From Georgenia yuyongxinii (GTDB lineage: Bacteria; Actinomycetota; Actinomycetes; Actinomycetales; Actinomycetaceae), in NCBI RefSeq assembly GCF_006352065.1, contig NZ_CP040915.1:186001-250000 (forward strand): a DNA stretch of 64,000 bases, given 5' to 3'. The notes under the pieces are model-generated. The model worked only from the letters and a program-made list of their open reading frames with translations, was not told the origin of the DNA and made no database searches. Made by a program: the position numbers and the translations under genes. The first letter of the stretch is position 1. Every line of letters starts with the position of its first letter. Below are positions 32,738 to 40,581 of this stretch, piece after piece.

Positions 32738-34201
32738 TCACACAGCGATCGACAGCATCGACTCCGCGAAACGGCTCTGCCCCTCCGCCACGACGCGCTC
32801 CAGGCGGTCGTCTGGGCTCTTAGGTGCGTCGTCGAGGATCGCTTTGAGCAGGTCGCGGCCCTTATCGGTTGTCTGCAGGATCGCCCGGTCGCGCTCGGCA
32901 TGCGCGCGCAGCATGTTCCATACCGCGCCAATATTCACTCCGTTGCCCAGCTGCTTGTAGGTGGCAGCGTCGGTCTGAGGGCCGAAGTCGAAGTTGTCGG
33001 GAAAGCCCTGCAAGCGGGCAGCTTCTTTAGTGGACAGCCGCCGGCGGTACTTCCCGATGATCGAGGTCTGTGTGATCGCCACGAGCGCGGGCAGATGTGT
33101 GGGGCGCTTCGCGCGGATGCCGGACGGGCGAAGCTGAAGCACACACTCCCACAAGGTCGGAGTCTGCTGGGCCTGCCATTCGAGCTTGCGGCGCGAGGGG
33201 GGGAAGGATGCGACGTCGTGGCGTGACAGCCACTTGTCGAGTTGCGCCTTGTACTGCGTGTAGAAGTGGGCGTTCTTCACAAGGAAGGTCTGCTTCCAGG
33301 CCGGCACGTCCTCCCAGTTCTCCGGAAGTTCGAGCTGACGCCGATAGGGCATCCGCGCGACGCCTACAGCCCAGGCCTCGAGCTCGTCGATTTTGATCCA
33401 CCGGTCGACCCAGATCGGGAACCCCGGCAGGGTCGCGTCCCGGGCGGTGTTGGTGTTCGCGCGGCGCACCAGAGGCCACATCGTCGTCACGAAGTCGTCC
33501 CACGCGTCGATCCACGCGATCTCGTCACCTGAGAGCTCCGTCCCGCGCACTGCACCTTCAGTAAGGGGAAGGTCGGTGGCCAGATCCCACTCTTCACCGC
33601 CGCGCAGCGAGAAGTTCGCTAGTGGCGGCTTGGCTACGACTCCGTCGAGCACGCCATCGGGGTCATAGGTCGCAGTGATGAACACTCGCTCCCGCACCTG
33701 TGGGCGGCCGCCGCGCTCGAGCGGGAGGAGGTGCGGGGAGAACACTGCCGGGGTGTCGGAGACCCGGTATCCCTCGTCGCGGAGGGTCTGGATGATGACA
33801 TCCCACTCATGCTTGTGGCGCGGGCCAGCAAGGTTGCGCACATTCTCGAGCATCACGACCGTCGGGTGGTGCGCCTGGATGATCTTCAGGATGTTCCAGT
33901 AGAGCGTGCCGCGCGTCTCCTCCATGCCACGTTGGGCGCCGGACTTCGAGAACGGCTGGCACGGGAACCCGGCCGCGAGGACGTCGTGGGCTGGCACACT
34001 CATCGCAACGTCGTTCGCGTCGCGGGTGATGTCGCCAAGCGGGAAGTGACCCCAGTTGCGCTCGTAGACCTTCGCTGCGGCCTCGTCGATCTCGACCGAG
34101 TAGACGCACTCGCCGCCGAAAGCCTCAAGGGCGGCAGCGAACCCGCCGATGCCGGCGAACAGGTCGATGTACCTGAACGGCGCGCTCGTCGTCGTACTCA
34201 T
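32738..34201 (-). CDS. dcm: C5-cytosine DNA methyltransferase
   Basis: 487-residue DNA cytosine-5 methyltransferase. Seen in order: motif I YIDLFAGIGGFAAALEAF, motif IV GFPCQPFSKSG with the catalytic Cys, motif VI ENVRNL, motif VIII RPQVRERVFI, a long variable target-recognition region (about 200-400), motif IX-like RRLSTKEAARLQGFP and motif X YKQLGNGVN. The recognition sequence cannot be read from the protein. It modifies host DNA so that the island's nuclease spares it. ATG chosen with GGGAG 5 bases upstream. A 9-bp inverted repeat lies just upstream of the start. Confidence 0.94.
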   Translation of the reverse strand: MSTTTSAPFRYIDLFAGIGGFAAALEAFGGECVYSVEIDEAAAKVYERNWGHFPLGDITRDANDVAMSVPAHDVLAAGFPCQPFSKSGAQRGMEETRGTLYWNILKIIQAHHPTVVMLENVRNLAGPRHKHEWDVIIQTLRDEGYRVSDTPAVFSPHLLPLERGGRPQVRERVFITATYDPDGVLDGVVAKPPLANFSLRGGEEWDLATDLPLTEGAVRGTELSGDEIAWIDAWDDFVTTMWPLVRRANTNTARDATLPGFPIWVDRWIKIDELEAWAVGVARMPYRRQLELPENWEDVPAWKQTFLVKNAHFYTQYKAQLDKWLSRHDVASFPPSRRKLEWQAQQTPTLWECVLQLRPSGIRAKRPTHLPALVAITQTSIIGKYRRRLSTKEAARLQGFPDNFDFGPQTDAATYKQLGNGVNIGAVWNMLRAHAERDRAILQTTDKGRDLLKAILDDAPKSPDDRLERVVAEGQSRFAESMLSIAV

Positions 34202-34220
34202 CTCGTCTCCCACCCTCGAA

Positions 34221-34251
34221 GCTTGCCAGCTGGACGGCTCCCCTGGCAAGC
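34221..34251. promoter_or_regulatory. 9-bp inverted repeat upstream of the methyltransferase
   Basis: GCTTGCCAG (34221-34229) and CTGGCAAGC (34243-34251) are perfect reverse complements with a 13-base spacer. They lie 20-50 bases before the methyltransferase start, in the 193-base gap to the divergent small-protein gene. It may be an operator (methyltransferase genes are often autoregulated) or a 5' leader hairpin. CCAGCTGG at 34226-34233 is a second small palindrome inside it. Confidence 0.4.
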
Positions 34252-34394
34252 CAGCACGAGGCGGCCGCCGAAAGAGCACTAAGGACAACCTAGTTCGGGC
34301 GTCTGACATCGCCGGACGTGGCGTCTTGCGGGCGAGTGTTCAACGCTCAGACCCCTCGCAAGTGGGCTGCAATCGCCGTGCTAAGAATCCTCGT

Positions 34395-34793
34395 GTGACC
34401 GACGACGAGTGCATCCACGGCATGACGGCCGCCTGGTGTGGGCTTTGCATCAAGGTCGAGCCCGTGCCAACGGTCCGCTCAGGCTCGTATGGCTTCCACG
34501 GGGGCGAAACCAAGCAAGACGTCATCGACGAGATCCACGACCTCCTCGGCATGCGGCGTCAGGCCGTCTCCAACGGCTCCTCACTTCCCGCTTCGATGTT
34601 CCGCATCGCGTGCGAGCGACTGGGACTGCCGTACCGGAACATGCCCGACGCATGTGAGCGCATCGTCAAACGTGCTGGCCTGCGCTGGAACCCCGATTTC
34701 GACTCGCGCGCGACGAGGTCGGGTGGCGGCTCGACGGTCACGCTTGAAGGCGCACAGGCGATGCGTGACGCGCTACGCGCGCTTCTGTCGTAG
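34395..34793 (+). CDS. Small Cys/His-rich protein of the defence island
   Basis: 132-residue protein with CIHGMTAAWCGLC near the N-terminus (Cys, His and a CxxC), a likely zinc site, then a helical region with MFRIACERLGLPYRNM and a Ser/Gly linker. I do not recognise the family. It is divergent from the methyltransferase and on the same strand as the nuclease gene 104 bases downstream, with a hairpin between. It may be a DNA-binding helper or a regulator of the system. The GTG start is chosen because the motif begins four codons later; longer frames upstream run into the methyltransferase region. Confidence 0.55.
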   Translation: MTDDECIHGMTAAWCGLCIKVEPVPTVRSGSYGFHGGETKQDVIDEIHDLLGMRRQAVSNGSSLPASMFRIACERLGLPYRNMPDACERIVKRAGLRWNPDFDSRATRSGGGSTVTLEGAQAMRDALRALLS

Positions 34794-34810
34794 CCGGTCC
34801 GCTACGACAG
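34785..34810 (+). terminator. 10-bp hairpin terminator overlapping the stop codon
   Basis: CTGTCGTAGC (34785-34794) and GCTACGACAG (34801-34810) are exact reverse complements with a 6-base loop. The stop codon lies within the left arm. This probably ends the small-protein transcript, so the nuclease gene needs its own promoter or depends on read-through. Confidence 0.65.
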
Positions 34811-34897
34811 GTACGGCATGATCGGGACTATGGAATCCGGCTTGGCCCTCTCACAGACACACGCCCTGCACCTTGTGCTCGCGACCAGGGACGCCGA

Positions 34898-36121
34898 GTG
34901 GGTTCGATAAGCGTCGATCAGATCCGCGCGGATGGCACCCTGATCCAGGATGTCGACACCACGCTTAGCCCGAGTCAAAAAGTCAACCTTCTCCTCGACG
35001 CCCTGCCTGGGGCGACGGTCGAGAACTACGCCGGCGTACGGCTCGTTCGATTCGCGGACCAAGTCCTCCTGTATAAGCAGGTCACGCACCTAGGGAATCC
35101 TTGGCCTGGCTTCAAGAAGCGTATCCAGATCCCAAAGGAATGGCTCGACGTCGAGCGTCAGGCTCGTGCGGACGGCCTGATACCACGGTTCGTCGGCATC
35201 TACCACTACGACGGGGTGACCATCTTCGTCGACTTCGACGTCGAGACCTACGTCCAACGCAGGGCCAACAACTCGGCTGCACATGTCGCAACCAACGATC
35301 TGTTCCAGGCCCAGACTGCTGGGCAGTTCTCGCGCGTCGACCGCAACGGCAACCGCGTGTCGAGCATCCGAGCTGATGAGTTCGCGACATATCTGCTGGC
35401 GGGTTACGAGGAGAAGAACCCGCACATCGACGTCTTCGACCGCTTCAGCGATGCGTTCCTCGACGGGGTCCGGATCGACGGGCTGACCGCCGTGCAGGAG
35501 ATGTACGCCGCCGACTGGCCCGACAGGTTCCAGAACGAGTGGGCGGGCTTCTACGTCGAGTTCCGACTAAGCAACTACCTCACACAGCACAACCTGCATG
35601 AACTGCTCGCGGTCCAGAAGGAGAAGCGCAAAGGCGAGTACGACTACGACCTGCGGTTTCTCAAGAACGGCGCGCTTGAACACTACGGCGATCTGAAGGC
35701 CTCGAACATCGCTGTCAACGACTCACCTGGAAACGACGCTGAGAACTTCTTCCGCTGCCTCTCGGAGACGGGTCGCTTTTGGTACGTGATCTTCGAGCAC
35801 GAAACATGGCACGGGCGCGACAACAGCAACGTGGCTACAATCGCGTGGAACGACTGGCGCCGGTCGGCCGGACACATTGGACATAGCAAGGTCTATGACC
35901 CCCTGTCCTATGCCGGGCGTTTCAAGGAGGCCGTGCGGTTCGTCGGAGTGAAGATCCTCGAGGTAAACCAAGCGAACGCCGACAAGGTGCTCGGGCACTT
36001 CCAGAAGGACTTCAGGCAGCCCGATGGCAAGCCCCGTAAGGGCAAGGTCATGATCAAGAAGAAGGACATCGACAACTTCCTGATCTACACGAAGTCGCTC
36101 GAGGTGTCCAAGGTCATGTAG
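34898..36121 (+). CDS. Predicted PD-(D/E)XK restriction endonuclease
   Basis: 407-residue protein with a probable PD-(D/E)XK nuclease core at about 248-267: YDYDLRFLKNGALEHYGDLK, where an Asp and the DLK triplet fit the catalytic pattern. The region around it predicts alternating strands and helices. No other domain is recognised. Its place next to the methyltransferase, Vsr, GHKL ATPase and Z1 genes makes it the likely cleaving subunit. The start is a GTG; the ribosome site is weak. The gene is AT-richer than the flanking chromosome, like the rest of the island. Confidence 0.72.
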   Translation: MGSISVDQIRADGTLIQDVDTTLSPSQKVNLLLDALPGATVENYAGVRLVRFADQVLLYKQVTHLGNPWPGFKKRIQIPKEWLDVERQARADGLIPRFVGIYHYDGVTIFVDFDVETYVQRRANNSAAHVATNDLFQAQTAGQFSRVDRNGNRVSSIRADEFATYLLAGYEEKNPHIDVFDRFSDAFLDGVRIDGLTAVQEMYAADWPDRFQNEWAGFYVEFRLSNYLTQHNLHELLAVQKEKRKGEYDYDLRFLKNGALEHYGDLKASNIAVNDSPGNDAENFFRCLSETGRFWYVIFEHETWHGRDNSNVATIAWNDWRRSAGHIGHSKVYDPLSYAGRFKEAVRFVGVKILEVNQANADKVLGHFQKDFRQPDGKPRKGKVMIKKKDIDNFLIYTKSLEVSKVM

Positions 36122-36160
36122 TGCGCATCGCCTGACCGTCGCGTCTGAGTGTAGTAGCAG

Positions 36161-36316
36161 TCACCCAACCTCGACACCCCGGAGATGCGCGAGACCCTCA
36201 CCTGGCTGCGTGGCCTCGTGGAGGACGGCGTCGTGCCGCAGGACTTCATGGCCCCGACATTCGACCCCATGTCTGAGTTCCGCGCCGGACGCATCGCGAT
36301 CCTGGGCGGAGCGATG
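36161..36316 (+). pseudogene. Fragment of an extracellular sugar-binding protein
   Basis: An open frame with NLDTPEMRETLTWLRGLVED and MSEFRAGRIAILGGA matches the middle of family-1 ABC sugar-binding proteins, where a helix is followed by the FRAGRIAM-like stretch. Both ends are missing: the island begins just upstream, and downstream the frame runs straight into permease sequence. It has no signal peptide or start of its own and is judged a remnant. Confidence 0.7.
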
Positions 36317-36768
36317 GCCGAGCGTCTGGACCTGGTCAACACCTACACCGGGATGATCCTGACCCACGTCGGCTTCATGCTCCCCTTCGCGGTCCTCGTG
36401 CTCCACGGCTACTTCCAGAACAGCTGCCCCAAGGAGCTCGAGGAGTCCGCCTACGTCGACGGCTGCTCCCACTTCGGAGCCTTCCTCCGCGTGTTCCTGC
36501 CCGTCTCTCGGGCTGGGATCCTGTCCATCGTCTGCGTGGTGTTCCTGCAGATCTGGAACGACTTCATCTGGGCCAGCACCCTGCTCTACCAGGGCGAGAA
36601 GGCGATGCTGCAGGTGGGGCTGCGGTCGTTCTTCGGCCAGGGCGGCGCGGTGGAGTTCATGGGCCCGTTCATGGCGGCCTGCGTGCTGACCATGCTGCCC
36701 GCCGTCGTCCTGTTCGTCTTCGTCCAGCGGTACATGGGTCTCCGGCCTGGGCAGCGGGGCGCTCAAGG
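36317..36768 (+). pseudogene. C-terminal part of an ABC sugar permease (MalG type)
   Basis: About 150 residues of a MalG-type permease: LVNTYTGMILTHVGFMLPFA, then the ATPase-contact loop SAYVDGCSHFGAFLRVFLPV, and the final helices through YMGLRPGQRG. The N-terminal helices are missing. It is fused in frame to a binding-protein fragment, so a deletion removed the end of the binding protein, the other permease and the start of this one. The frame runs on into the 3' end of the convergent molybdoenzyme gene. Confidence 0.72.
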
Positions 36769-39081
36769 GGTAGTGGGGAGGATCTCCGGAGGGGTGAAGC
36801 ACCCGACCGTGGGAACCGGCCCGGTCCAGGGCTCGAGCTCGACGAGCGTGGAGCCGGGCGAGGGCCCCTGGGCGAGCCGCGACGTGGCCCGGTCCGACGT
36901 GAGGACATTGGGGTTCCCGTGGCGCTCCAGCGAACCCGGCACCCCCGGGTCCTCCGGATCGAACCATGCGCCCGTGGAGAGCACCACGACCCCGGGCCGG
37001 ACGTCGGTGGTGAGCCGCGCCCCGGCCAGGCAGGCGCCCCGGCCGTTGAACAGGCGCACCACCTGGCCGTCCGTGATGCCCCGGGCGCGAGCGTCGTCGG
37101 GGTGGATGAGCACGGGTTCGCGATCGCGCACCTCGGCGGCGCGGCTGTGCGCCGCGTGGTTCAGCTGGCTGTGCAGCCGGGTCCGCGGCTGGTTGGAGAC
37201 CAGGTGCAGCCCGGGTCCGCGCGCCGCCACCGCGCCGAGCCACTCCTCCGGCTCCAGCCACACCGGATGTCCGGGGCAGTCGTCGTACCCGAACGACGCG
37301 ACCGTCGCCGAGAAGATCTCGATCCGCCCCGACGGCGTCTCGAACGGGTGCGCCCGCGGGTCCGCGCGCAGCAGCGCGAAGGACCGGTCCGGCACGGGGG
37401 CCGGCTCGGGCGTGCTCGCCACCCCGGCCGACCAGAACGTCTCGAAGTCCGGCAATGCGACGCCCTCCGCGGCCAGGCCGTCCCGGGTGCGGGCGTACAG
37501 GTGACGCACCCACTGCGCGGCACTGCGCCCCTTGGTGAACTCCTGCCCGTAACCCAGCCGGTCGGCCAGGGCGGCGAAGGCCTCGTGGTCGGTCGGGACG
37601 CCCGGAGGCGGGTCGAGCACGCGGTGCATGGCCGTGACGGTCAGGTCCATCATCCCGACGGCGAAGTCCTCCCGCTCCAGCGGCGTCGCCACGGGCAGGA
37701 CGACGTCGCTGAACCGGGCGAGCGGGTTCCACCACGATTCGTGGCTGACCACGGTGTCGGGCCGCTGCCAGGCGCGGACCAACCGGTTGAGGTCCTGCTG
37801 GTGGTGGAACGGGTTGCCACCCGCCCAGTAGACGAGCCGGACGTGTGGGTAGGTGCGCCGCTCGCCGTTGAAGTCGTAGGTCTGCCCTGGTGAGAGCAGC
37901 ATGTCGGAGATCCGGGCCACGGGGATGGACTCGGTGACCTTGTTCGGTCCTTGCGGGAGCGAGGCGACCTGGTGCCGCCGTGGCCGCACGCCCATCTGCG
38001 AGATCCCCAGGCCGCCGGCGTACCCGCCGCCGGGGCGGCCCAGGGAGCCGGACATCGCAGAGAGCACGATGGCCATCCAGTGCACCTGCTCGCCGTGGCG
38101 CATGCGCTGGAGCGACCAGCTGACGTTGATGGTGGTCCGTCGCGTGGCGATCCGCGCCGCGAGCGCGGTGAGGACACCGGCGTCGACCCCACAGATGGCC
38201 CCAGCCCACCGCGCGTCCTTCGCCACGCCGTCGACGGCGCCGCCGAGGTAGCGCTCGAACCGGTCCCAGCCCACGCAGCAGCGGGTGAGGAAGTCGACGT
38301 CGTGCCGGCCCGTCCGCACGAGCTCGTGCGCGAGACCGAGCATGAGCGCGACGTCGGTGCCCGGCCGCGGCGCGATCCACTCCGCACCGAGGAAGTCGGC
38401 GGCGTCGGTGCGCAACGGAGAGATGCTGACGAACGCCACGCCGGCGTCCTTGCACCGACGCTGCCATTCTGGCTGCATGTGCCGGCCCACGCCGCCCGCG
38501 TTGGCGAAGGCGTTCTTGGGTGCGAGACCGCCGAAGCTCACCACGAGCTCGCCATCGCCGGCGATCTCGGGCCACTGAACGCCGCGCTCGGCGAACGCCC
38601 AGGAGTCACCGCCGATAACGTGCGGGAGGATCACCTCCATGGCGCCGGCGCTGTAGGAGTTCACGGAGTCGGTGTATCCGCCGCCCATGCGCAGGAACCG
38701 GTGGATCTGGCTCTGCGGGTGGTGGAACCTGCCGGCGCTGCCCCAGCCGTACGAGCCGCCGTAGACGGCGGCGTCGCCGTGCTCGACGCGCACGCGTGCC
38801 AGCTCGCGGGCCACAAGGTCGTAGGCGGTGTCCCAGTCGACCGCGACGAACGGTTCCGTGCCACGGGCGCCGCCTGCGGGGCCGGGGCCGCGCTCGAGCC
38901 AGGCCCGCCGCACCATCGGCCGGGTGATCCGTAGCGGGCCACGATGGGCGTCGATCAGCCCGTCGCCGAGCCGGTTGGGGGAGGCGTCCTCGCCCACCGG
39001 CGTCAGGGTGACGGCGTCGCCCGAGCCCCGCACCTCGTAGCTGCCGAAGTGGGTGGCCGTGCGAAGGTGCTGAGTGCTCAT
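36763..39081 (-). CDS. Molybdopterin oxidoreductase, BisC/TMAO-reductase type
   Basis: 772-residue molybdenum enzyme of the DMSO reductase family, close to the biotin-sulfoxide/TMAO reductase branch that reduces S- and N-oxides. Seen: GGSYGWGSAGRFHHPQSQIH, NSYSAGA with the Ser expected to bind Mo, WSLQRMRHGEQ, YWAGGNPFHHQQDL and the C-terminal molybdopterin domain with HGNPNVLT. There is no N-terminal Cys motif for a 4Fe-4S cluster and no Tat signal, so it is probably a soluble cytoplasmic enzyme. It is the last gene of the polyamine operon, 30 bases after the aldehyde dehydrogenase; its role there is unclear. Confidence 0.88.
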   Translation of the reverse strand: MSTQHLRTATHFGSYEVRGSGDAVTLTPVGEDASPNRLGDGLIDAHRGPLRITRPMVRRAWLERGPGPAGGARGTEPFVAVDWDTAYDLVARELARVRVEHGDAAVYGGSYGWGSAGRFHHPQSQIHRFLRMGGGYTDSVNSYSAGAMEVILPHVIGGDSWAFAERGVQWPEIAGDGELVVSFGGLAPKNAFANAGGVGRHMQPEWQRRCKDAGVAFVSISPLRTDAADFLGAEWIAPRPGTDVALMLGLAHELVRTGRHDVDFLTRCCVGWDRFERYLGGAVDGVAKDARWAGAICGVDAGVLTALAARIATRRTTINVSWSLQRMRHGEQVHWMAIVLSAMSGSLGRPGGGYAGGLGISQMGVRPRRHQVASLPQGPNKVTESIPVARISDMLLSPGQTYDFNGERRTYPHVRLVYWAGGNPFHHQQDLNRLVRAWQRPDTVVSHESWWNPLARFSDVVLPVATPLEREDFAVGMMDLTVTAMHRVLDPPPGVPTDHEAFAALADRLGYGQEFTKGRSAAQWVRHLYARTRDGLAAEGVALPDFETFWSAGVASTPEPAPVPDRSFALLRADPRAHPFETPSGRIEIFSATVASFGYDDCPGHPVWLEPEEWLGAVAARGPGLHLVSNQPRTRLHSQLNHAAHSRAAEVRDREPVLIHPDDARARGITDGQVVRLFNGRGACLAGARLTTDVRPGVVVLSTGAWFDPEDPGVPGSLERHGNPNVLTSDRATSRLAQGPSPGSTLVELEPWTGPVPTVGCFTPPEILPTTP

Positions 39082-39111
39082 GGGCGTCTGCCTCGGAGGG
39101 TGCTCAGGCGC

Positions 39112-40569
39112 TCACGCAGGGCGGAAGGAGTCGTGGGCCTGCCGGACGGTGTGCTTGATCATGACGTGCTGTGTGACCGTGTACTCCAGCACCGCCTCGT
39201 GGCTCATGTCCTTGCCGAAGCCGCTGCCCTTGACGCCGCCATGCGGGGCCTCGGACGCGATCGGCAGGTGGTCGTTGACCCAGGTGACGCCCGCGTGGAT
39301 CTGGGGCGCCACGCGCAGGGCGGTGGCCACGTCCACGGTCCAGATCGAGGACGCCAGGCCGTAGGCGCTGTCGTTCGCCAGGGCGATGGCCTCCTCCTCG
39401 GTGTCGAAGGCATTCATCACGAGCACCGGCCCGAACACCTCGTCCTGGACGATCTCGGCGTCCTGCGCCGCGCCGGTGAGGAAGGTCGGTGGGTAGTAGG
39501 CGCCCGGCCCGTCCGGCAGCGACCCGCCGGCGCGCAGCGTGGCGCCCGCCTCGACGGCACGCGTGACGAACCCGTGCACGCGGTCGCGGTGCCCCACCGA
39601 CACGAGCGGGCCGATGTCGGTGGACTCCTCCCGGGGGTGGCCCACCCGAACCCGGTCCATCTGCTCGGCGACGAGATTGGCGAAGCGGTCCGCGACGGAG
39701 CTGTGCACGTACGCCCGGGTGGCGGCGGTGCAGTCCTGGCCGCTGTTGTACGTGGCGGCCATCGTCAGCGCGACGGCCGCGGCCTCGAGGTCGGCGTCGG
39801 CGAAGACGAGCGCCGGCGCCTTGCCGCCGAGCTCGAGGTGCACCCGCTTGGTGCTCGCCGCCGCCGACGCCATCACCGCGCGGCCGGCGCCGGGCGACCC
39901 GGTGATGGAGACCATCGCCACCCGGGGATCGTGCACCAGGGCCTGACCGACGTCGGTGCCGCCGGTGACGACGTTGAGCACGCCCGCCGGCAGGCCCGCC
40001 TCGGCCGCGAGCGCGGCGAGCCGGAGCGTGCTGCGCGGGGTGCTGGGTGCGGGCTTGAGCACGATCGTGTTGCCGGCGGCCAGGGCGGGCCCGATCTTCC
40101 AGATGGCCATGACGAGCGGGAAGTTCCACGGCGCGATGCCCGCCACCACGCCGAGGGGGCGGCGCACGAGCATCGAGGTGTAGCCCGCGCTGAATGTGCC
40201 CGCGCCGGTGCCGTCCAGCGACCGGGCAGACCCGGCGAAGAAGCGCAGGTTGTCCGCCGCGAACGGCAGCTCACCGTCCCGGAACACGGCCACCGGCTTG
40301 CCGGTCTCGGCCACCTCGAGGTCCGTGAGCGTCCCGGCGTCGTTCTCGAGGAGGTCCGCCAGGCGCAGCAGCACCCGTGCCCGCTCCCCGGGGGTGCGGG
40401 CCGCCCACGCCGGGAAGGCGGCGGCGGCCGCGTCGACGGCGGCGGTGACGTCGGCGACGCTCGCCTGGCTGACGGTGTCGATCGGGTCGCCGGTGGCGGG
40501 GTCGACGAGCAGGGTGGTCTCGCCGGTGCCGGCGCGGGTGACGCCGTCGACGTGGAGTCCGTGTGCCAT
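39112..40569 (-). CDS. Aldehyde dehydrogenase, gamma-aminobutyraldehyde type
   Basis: 485-residue NAD(P)-dependent aldehyde dehydrogenase. Seen: WNFPLVMAIWKIGPALAAGN, ITGSPGAGRAVMA, general base in LELGGKAPAL, catalytic Cys in NSGQDCTAAT (Asp before Cys is common in the aminobutyraldehyde/betaine-type branch), QDEVFGPVLVM and KGSGFGKDMS. Its place after polyamine transport genes and an amine/amino acid oxidase suggests it converts gamma-aminobutyraldehyde to GABA. It follows the oxidase after 12 bases. Confidence 0.9.
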   Translation of the reverse strand: MAHGLHVDGVTRAGTGETTLLVDPATGDPIDTVSQASVADVTAAVDAAAAAFPAWAARTPGERARVLLRLADLLENDAGTLTDLEVAETGKPVAVFRDGELPFAADNLRFFAGSARSLDGTGAGTFSAGYTSMLVRRPLGVVAGIAPWNFPLVMAIWKIGPALAAGNTIVLKPAPSTPRSTLRLAALAAEAGLPAGVLNVVTGGTDVGQALVHDPRVAMVSITGSPGAGRAVMASAAASTKRVHLELGGKAPALVFADADLEAAAVALTMAATYNSGQDCTAATRAYVHSSVADRFANLVAEQMDRVRVGHPREESTDIGPLVSVGHRDRVHGFVTRAVEAGATLRAGGSLPDGPGAYYPPTFLTGAAQDAEIVQDEVFGPVLVMNAFDTEEEAIALANDSAYGLASSIWTVDVATALRVAPQIHAGVTWVNDHLPIASEAPHGGVKGSGFGKDMSHEAVLEYTVTQHVMIKHTVRQAHDSFRPA

Positions 40570-40581
40570 TTCAGTCTTCTC

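Noticed and set aside
27884-36160. Integrase, tRNA or direct-repeat attachment site around the defence island
   Set aside because: No integrase or tRNA was found and no matching direct repeats were visible at the two edges by eye.
36161-38575. Minus-strand open frame of 804 codons overlapping the molybdoenzyme in another frame
   Set aside because: The composition is shadow-like and the molybdoenzyme frame on the same strand has all family motifs.
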